64,000 nucleotides of DNA from CAYNKA01 sp964397655 (lineage in GTDB: Bacteria > Spirochaetota > Spirochaetia > DTKZ01): contig CAYNKA010000001.1 of NCBI GenBank assembly GCA_964397655.1, forward strand, positions 558,001 through 622,000, read 5' to 3'. Position 1 is the first letter of the stretch, and every line of letters starts with the position of its first letter. The position numbers were made by a program, and so were the translations under genes. The notes beneath the pieces were generated by a model that was given only the letters and a program-made list of their open reading frames with translations, made no database searches and was not told the origin of the DNA. Shown one piece after another: positions 60,106 to 64,000 of this stretch.

Positions 60106-62306
60106 ACTTCAAATTCCTTTCCCCTCTGTGAATTTTCCTCCTCCGCCCCGAAGGCCTCCACCAAATCCAGGATGGCCTTGTTCGTCGTCCTCTCGCTCGT
60201 GAACACGTTGAGGTGGTCCATGGCGCGCGTAATGGCGACGTACACGAGGTTCCGCCCCATCTTGTCCAGGGACTCCTCGTCCCAGACGCCGCCCGTGTAC
60301 GGGAGCCGGTGCAGGAAGAGGAGCACGACCGGGAAGTCGAGGCCCTTGCTCGAGTGCATGGTGGAGAGGCGGACGACGCCGCGGCTCGAGAAATCGAAGT
60401 CCATGGCCTTCACGTCGGCCGCGGGATAGCCCTTCGCCTCCAGGAGCTGCTTGATCTCGACAAGGTCCTCGTTCAGGGGAGCGACGATGCAGATGTTCTC
60501 GGGGTCGTAGGAGAGGTGCTTCACGAACACGTCGAAACGCGCGAGGAGGAGGTCGAGGAGGTCGCGCCTCTCCTTCGCGGAGTAGTGCTCGGGCGGCGGG
60601 CCGAGGCGGAAGGCCTCGGGCTGGTTCTCCGGGTCCCAGCCCGGCATGGTGGAGCGGTAGCGCTCCGCGATCCTCTGGAGCTCGGTCGTGTTTCGGAAGT
60701 TGGTGCGGAGGATCCGCGTCCTTCCCTGGATGTCGATGCCCGCCCGGCTGTAGGTGAAGCCGGGCTGGTAGATGGACTGGTCCGAGTCGCCCGCGAGGAC
60801 CACGGACCTCCGCGCGCAGAGCTTGAGGAATTTGAGGTCCGCGGCCGAGAGGTCCTGGGCCTCGTCGATGAAGATGAAGTCCGTGCTCCTGAGCCTCTCG
60901 TCCTCCGGGTGGGCCTCCGCATACCGGATGAGCTTGACGCGGGAATAGTTCTTGGAGTATTTCCGGTTCGCCTCCATCTCCGAGGCCATGGCCTCGAGCG
61001 AGGTCCAGACCGCCTTCCGCTGCTCGGCCCGGAGCGCCGTCTTCATGCCCTTACGCTCGATCATGCCGTCTGTGTAGCTCTCGCGGGAAACGTCGTTGCC
61101 CCAGACGAAAGACTCGGCCTCGGCCGCGAGTTCCTTGTCCGTGAGGCCCTCGACCGGGTACTTCGCGGCCAGGGTCTCGGCGGCCTTGTAGTCCACCTCG
61201 GCGCCGGGCTCGAGGAGCTCGAGCTTCTCCCGGAAAAAGGCGTCGGCCGTCCCTACGCGGTCGGCCGGATTCTCGCCGGAGATGAGCTCCGAGAGGTAGC
61301 GGTCGTACTTCACGAGGGAGATCGTGTACGTGAGGAGGGCGACCGACTCGCCGAGATCCATGCCGAGGCTCCCGGCTTCTTTTCCCTTCACCTTTTCTAC
61401 CGCCTTGAGGAGGACGAGGGTCTTTCCGGTGCCTGCCGAACCCTTCACGAGGAAGTCCGAACCGGGCTGAATCTGTCCGAGGACCTTCTCCTGCTCTTTT
61501 GTGAGGCGCGTGACCGTCCGATCGTAGTCGAAGCGCGTCCTCGTGTAGATCGTGACGCGTGAAAGGGAATTGAGGTAGTCCCGGGCCGAGGCGAGTTCCT
61601 TGAGCTTTTCCTGGTGGATCTTCTGCTCGTTTTCGAGCGCGAGCTTCCGGGCGTTGAGCTCGGCCCGGAGCGCGTCGACCTTCGCGTCCTTTCTCTCCTT
61701 GGCCTCCTCGGTCTCGGCGAGTTTAGCCTCGACCAGCTTCTTCTGCTCCCGGAGGTGGCGGAGCTGTTCTTCGGCGTTTTCGAGTTCCTTGATGCGCCCC
61801 ACGAGTGCATCCTTTTCCCGCTTCGCCATGAGCAGCTTGAAGCCGGTTTCCTTGAGCTCCTTCACGACCTCGGCGGCGCAGCGCCTCTCCTCCCATGCCT
61901 TGAGGGCCTCGAGAAGCCTGGGCAGGTTTCGGAGACCGTCGAGACCCGCGAGCGTGCAGAAGCGCCTGAGGTGCTGGGTGGCCGCGCAGGCCTCCTCCGC
62001 GTCGGCGGTCCCGAAGCGGTGCCGGACGTCGTTCGTCACCGCATGCTGGGCCCGGATGAGCCCGAGGACATCCAGGCCCTGGATGTAGCGCGCGGCGTTC
62101 GCGACGAGAAATTCGCGGAAAGCCTGGAGGAGCCAGGAAAAACCGTCCTCGTCCCGCGTCGGAGGCGGAAACACCTCCCTCAGAAAGCTTTCGATGAAGG
62201 CATGCAGGGCGAGGATGTAGAAGCCGGGATCGCTTCCCTGGAGGCGTATGAGGCGTTCAAGGCCCGAATCGAGCTTATCGAGGCGTTCTTCCCGGAGACT
62301 GAGCAT
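60102..62306 (-). CDS. UvrD-like superfamily 1 helicase with N-terminal extension
   Basis: 734 aa. Residues 1-150 form a helical domain with VRHRFG, loosely like the DUF4145/HEPN-type extension of some defence proteins; about 160-235 is a coiled coil. The helicase part has Walker A GSAGTGKT (about 289), FIDEAQDLS (about 475), GDSDQSIYQPGF, LRTNFRNT and VRLSTMHSSKGLDFPVV. It probably translocates on single-stranded DNA. It has its own promoter and precedes BREX on the same strand; whether it belongs to BREX is unclear. Confidence 0.85.
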   Translation of the reverse strand: MLSLREERLDKLDSGLERLIRLQGSDPGFYILALHAFIESFLREVFPPPTRDEDGFSWLLQAFREFLVANAARYIQGLDVLGLIRAQHAVTNDVRHRFGTADAEEACAATQHLRRFCTLAGLDGLRNLPRLLEALKAWEERRCAAEVVKELKETGFKLLMAKREKDALVGRIKELENAEEQLRHLREQKKLVEAKLAETEEAKERKDAKVDALRAELNARKLALENEQKIHQEKLKELASARDYLNSLSRVTIYTRTRFDYDRTVTRLTKEQEKVLGQIQPGSDFLVKGSAGTGKTLVLLKAVEKVKGKEAGSLGMDLGESVALLTYTISLVKYDRYLSELISGENPADRVGTADAFFREKLELLEPGAEVDYKAAETLAAKYPVEGLTDKELAAEAESFVWGNDVSRESYTDGMIERKGMKTALRAEQRKAVWTSLEAMASEMEANRKYSKNYSRVKLIRYAEAHPEDERLRSTDFIFIDEAQDLSAADLKFLKLCARRSVVLAGDSDQSIYQPGFTYSRAGIDIQGRTRILRTNFRNTTELQRIAERYRSTMPGWDPENQPEAFRLGPPPEHYSAKERRDLLDLLLARFDVFVKHLSYDPENICIVAPLNEDLVEIKQLLEAKGYPAADVKAMDFDFSSRGVVRLSTMHSSKGLDFPVVLLFLHRLPYTGGVWDEESLDKMGRNLVYVAITRAMDHLNVFTSERTTNKAILDLVEAFGAEEENSQRGKEFEV

Positions 62307-62368
62307 GGAGTTTTCCCTTTTTTTACGAGCGCAGGACTCCCTTCGCTATTTCGAGCCGAATTTTCACT

Positions 62369-62397
62369 ATTATGCATCCGCTCATAGAAAAATGCAA
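62369..62397 (-). promoter_or_regulatory. promoter of the helicase gene
   Basis: Minus-strand TTGCAT (62397-62392), 17 bp, CATAAT (62374-62369), about 62 nt before the ATG. Confidence 0.45.
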
Positions 62398-62430
62398 ATC
62401 CTCTTGAGGAATTCTCGAGGGAATTTCTCC

Positions 62431-63525
62431 TTACATCCCGGCCCGATAGATCCGCTCCGGCACGTGATACCCCGCGAAGGCATAGCCCGGGCCTACGGCG
62501 GCGGAGAGTCCGCCCACGACCTCGTAATCCACGGGGACGTAATACCCGTCGGGAATCGGAGCGCCTTCAAAGGAGAGGATTCCCTTCGCCTCCAGGGCGA
62601 GCTTGTCTCCGGGCTTGTCGCGCGAATAGACCAGGGCGACCGCGTGGCCGCAGTCCTTGGTCGGCCCGATGAAGACGCCCACGTAGGAATCGATTCTCCA
62701 ATACCGGAGAAGCCCGCAGGTCACGAGGGCCCAGTCCTCGCAGTCTCCTCCGCCCTGCCGCAAGAACTCGTCGGGGCTGAGGGCCGTAGCGTTGCTCCTG
62801 TAGGAATAGCTCTTCTTGAGTTCCTTCTGGAACGAGGCGAGTTCGTCCCAAGAGATGCCTCCGTCGCCGTTCAGGTCAGCCGCCTCGTAGAGACGGAGGA
62901 GCCTGAAATCGGTTAGTCCCGTCGTCTTCGTGAAGTCTCGCCGCCTGAGTTCCTCCGCGGTGAGTTTCCTCGGCGCGGGGGACGGAGGAGGCGGCGCCGG
63001 TCTCACGGAAGGTTTCGCCGCGGCCGGTACCTGGCGGGGGACCGCCGCAATCGGAACGTAACTGATATAAGCGGAATAGGACCCGCCCCTGTGCTTTTCG
63101 GGAAACACCGCAGCCAGGAACAAGACGACCACGACCGCCGCGATTGCGTACCAGTACACCGTAAAGAACTTGTCCAGGATCCATTTCAGGACGCTGAAAA
63201 GCAGGATGATCGGGAGGAAGATGATCTTGCAGACGAGGTTTCCGTTGCCTGGCTCCGCCGCGGGGACGGCCGCGGGGACGGAGGAGGCCACGGGGGGCGC
63301 GCAGGCGTAGTCGGGCACGAAGGAAACCACCCGATCCACCCGAAAAGTCCTCTCCTCGCGCTTGAGCGAACAGAAGGCTTCGATGTAGCGGACGCCGTTC
63401 CGCGACGTATAGGACCGTATGACCCGGATGCGGCGCTCGGTCACGTTCCCCTCGGCGTCCCGATAGAGCATCAACCCGGTGGTTCCCGGCGATCCAAGTT
63501 CGGCCGACCTCATACTCTTCTTCAT
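62431..63525 (-). CDS. WYL-membrane-EF-hand-transglutaminase fusion
   Basis: 364 aa with an unusual domain order. Residues about 18-70 resemble a WYL ligand-sensing domain (YRDAEGNVTERRIRVI ... YIEAFCSLKREERTFRVDRV). Two membrane spans lie at about 100-155, then a Pro/Ala-rich linker, an EF-hand loop DLNGDGGISWDE at about 218, and a transglutaminase-like cysteine-peptidase domain with the nucleophile in GGDCEDWALV and His in CGHAVALVYS. Both catalytic residues are visible. Function unknown; the WYL part suggests a sensor coupled to a membrane-bound peptidase. Confidence 0.65.
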   Translation of the reverse strand: MKKSMRSAELGSPGTTGLMLYRDAEGNVTERRIRVIRSYTSRNGVRYIEAFCSLKREERTFRVDRVVSFVPDYACAPPVASSVPAAVPAAEPGNGNLVCKIIFLPIILLFSVLKWILDKFFTVYWYAIAAVVVVLFLAAVFPEKHRGGSYSAYISYVPIAAVPRQVPAAAKPSVRPAPPPPSPAPRKLTAEELRRRDFTKTTGLTDFRLLRLYEAADLNGDGGISWDELASFQKELKKSYSYRSNATALSPDEFLRQGGGDCEDWALVTCGLLRYWRIDSYVGVFIGPTKDCGHAVALVYSRDKPGDKLALEAKGILSFEGAPIPDGYYVPVDYEVVGGLSAAVGPGYAFAGYHVPERIYRAGM

Positions 63526-63701
63526 GCAAAAGCCGTACCGATCTCACCTACCCTTATTCCCTTTCCGAAGCTGGATTCGCAATTGACTTTCTTACAAGCA
63601 GTTGGGCTCTATCCATTCACCTTCCCGCGAGGCTTCCTCAGGATTCGGCGAGCCCTCGCAGGCTTCAATTCATTCTTCTTCGCAACCCTTGTTCTCCCCG
63701 C

Positions 63702-63717
63702 CGTAACCCGGGTTACG
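63702..63717. repeat. perfect 16-bp palindrome
   Basis: CGTAACCCGGGTTACG is fully self-complementary, located between the divergent WYL-fusion and ATPase genes; an operator is possible. Confidence 0.5.
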
Positions 63718-63784
63718 CTGTCTTCGCATCTTGAAGCCGTATCCGTTCAAAGTGTCCCTGATAGCATGCATATTCTGCTTAATA

Positions 63785-63805
63785 GTGTCCTTGACAGAAG
63801 GACAC
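63785..63805 (+). promoter_or_regulatory. inverted repeat over the -35 of the AAA ATPase gene
   Basis: GTGTCCTT gacag AAGGACAC is a perfect 8-bp inverted repeat containing TTGACA (63791-63796), 30 nt before the ATG. Another GTGTCC lies about 36 bp upstream. It looks like a repressor site. Confidence 0.5.
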
Positions 63806-63825
63806 CTTTGCCTTAGGCTCATCCC

Positions 63826-64000
63826 ATGAATCTCCATCCCGTGCTTGAGGAAAAATTGAATGCGGCCTTGGAAGCGGCCGCTCCGAACAGATATACCCGC
63901 CGCGACATTCGCCTTTCACCGATACCAGGGAAAGTCCATGCCGTAATCGGGATGCGGAGGACGGGGAAGACCGTTTATCTCAAGCAGCTTCTTGAGGAAA
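63826..64000 (+). CDS. AAA_14/DUF4143-type ATPase, N-terminus only
   Basis: 58 codons before the window ends: MNLHPVLEEKLN, then TRRDIRL and HAVIGMRRTGKTVYLKQLLEE. GMRRTGKT is the Walker A of the AAA_14 ATPases usually followed by a DUF4143 domain. These are common in spirochaete and anaerobe accessory regions, with no settled role. The ATG has no strong ribosome site. Confidence 0.75.
   Translation, partial: MNLHPVLEEKLNAALEAAAPNRYTRRDIRLSPIPGKVHAVIGMRRTGKTVYLKQLLEE

Larger units (their letters stand above)
63526..63825. other. 300-bp intergenic region between divergent genes
   Basis: No gene I can support. It holds two symmetric elements (63702-63717 and 63785-63805) and the start region of the plus-strand ATPase gene. 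A 33-codon minus-strand frame (start near 63763) is open but has no recognisable motif. Confidence 0.5.

Noticed and set aside
63660..63763. A 33-codon minus-strand frame (MHAIRDTLNGYGFKMRR...)
   Set aside because: No ribosome site, overlaps two palindromes and has no recognisable motif; too weak to call a gene.

Overview
The window reads as chromosomal DNA of a motile, fairly GC-rich spirochaete, most likely a treponeme or Spirochaeta relative. This is inferred from flgF-flgG-flgJ, a CheX phosphatase, a protein resembling the spirochaete family DUF5312, and a spoVG/rplY/pth/tilS/ftsH run. No 16S gene is present, so genus and species are open.

Region 1 (1-41.4 kb) is a dense housekeeping backbone, mostly on the minus strand and full of ATGA-type overlaps. 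In order it holds a lipoprotein/TPR pair; ispE-spoVG-tRNA-Gln-rplY-pth-tilS-ftsH; nadC-nadB; cheX and an acidic protein; rplU-prp-rpmA-obgE-nadD-yqeK-LCP-rsfS; an ArsB-like half-size permease; gltB-gltD; argS-pgeF; a DUF5312-like protein; cimA behind an isoleucine-rich attenuator; carA-carB; tRNA-Gln and tRNA-Glu; apt with a flavodoxin-like gene; a MinD-like ATPase; tsaD with a divergent polysaccharide deacetylase; a group-2 sigma factor; and the flagellar rod genes. Readable regulatory signals include sigma-70 promoters with 17-bp spacers, four of which end 6 nt before a start codon (candidate leaderless mRNAs). Two near-consensus sigma-54 elements lie in front of gltBD and of the sigma-factor gene.

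Region 2 (41.4-64 kb) is a defence island beginning at tRNA-Thr(CGT) next to a relic tyrosine integrase. After decayed pieces (a HepT toxin with an in-frame stop beside an intact MntA, and a DNA-methyltransferase fragment) comes a BREX operon on the minus strand: brxE-brxA-brxB-brxC-pglX(N)-[abiEi-abiEii-DUF4209]-pglX(C)-pglZ-brxL. The BREX methyltransferase is encoded as two separate polypeptides. The N part carries the catalytic motifs and the C part looks like specificity/DNA recognition. The 3.1 kb between them carries an AbiE pair with its own promoter and palindromic operator plus a DUF4209 protein with a HEPN-like RxxxxH motif. The AbiEii toxin appears to have lost its catalytic segment while the AbiEi antitoxin/repressor is intact. 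AbiEi could therefore control the downstream half of the BREX operon. Upstream lie a UvrD-like helicase, a WYL-membrane-EF-hand-transglutaminase fusion, and the start of an AAA_14/DUF4143-type ATPase.

Gene calls in region 1 are mostly secure. The regulatory calls and the functional reading of the split PglX are inferences from sequence pattern alone.
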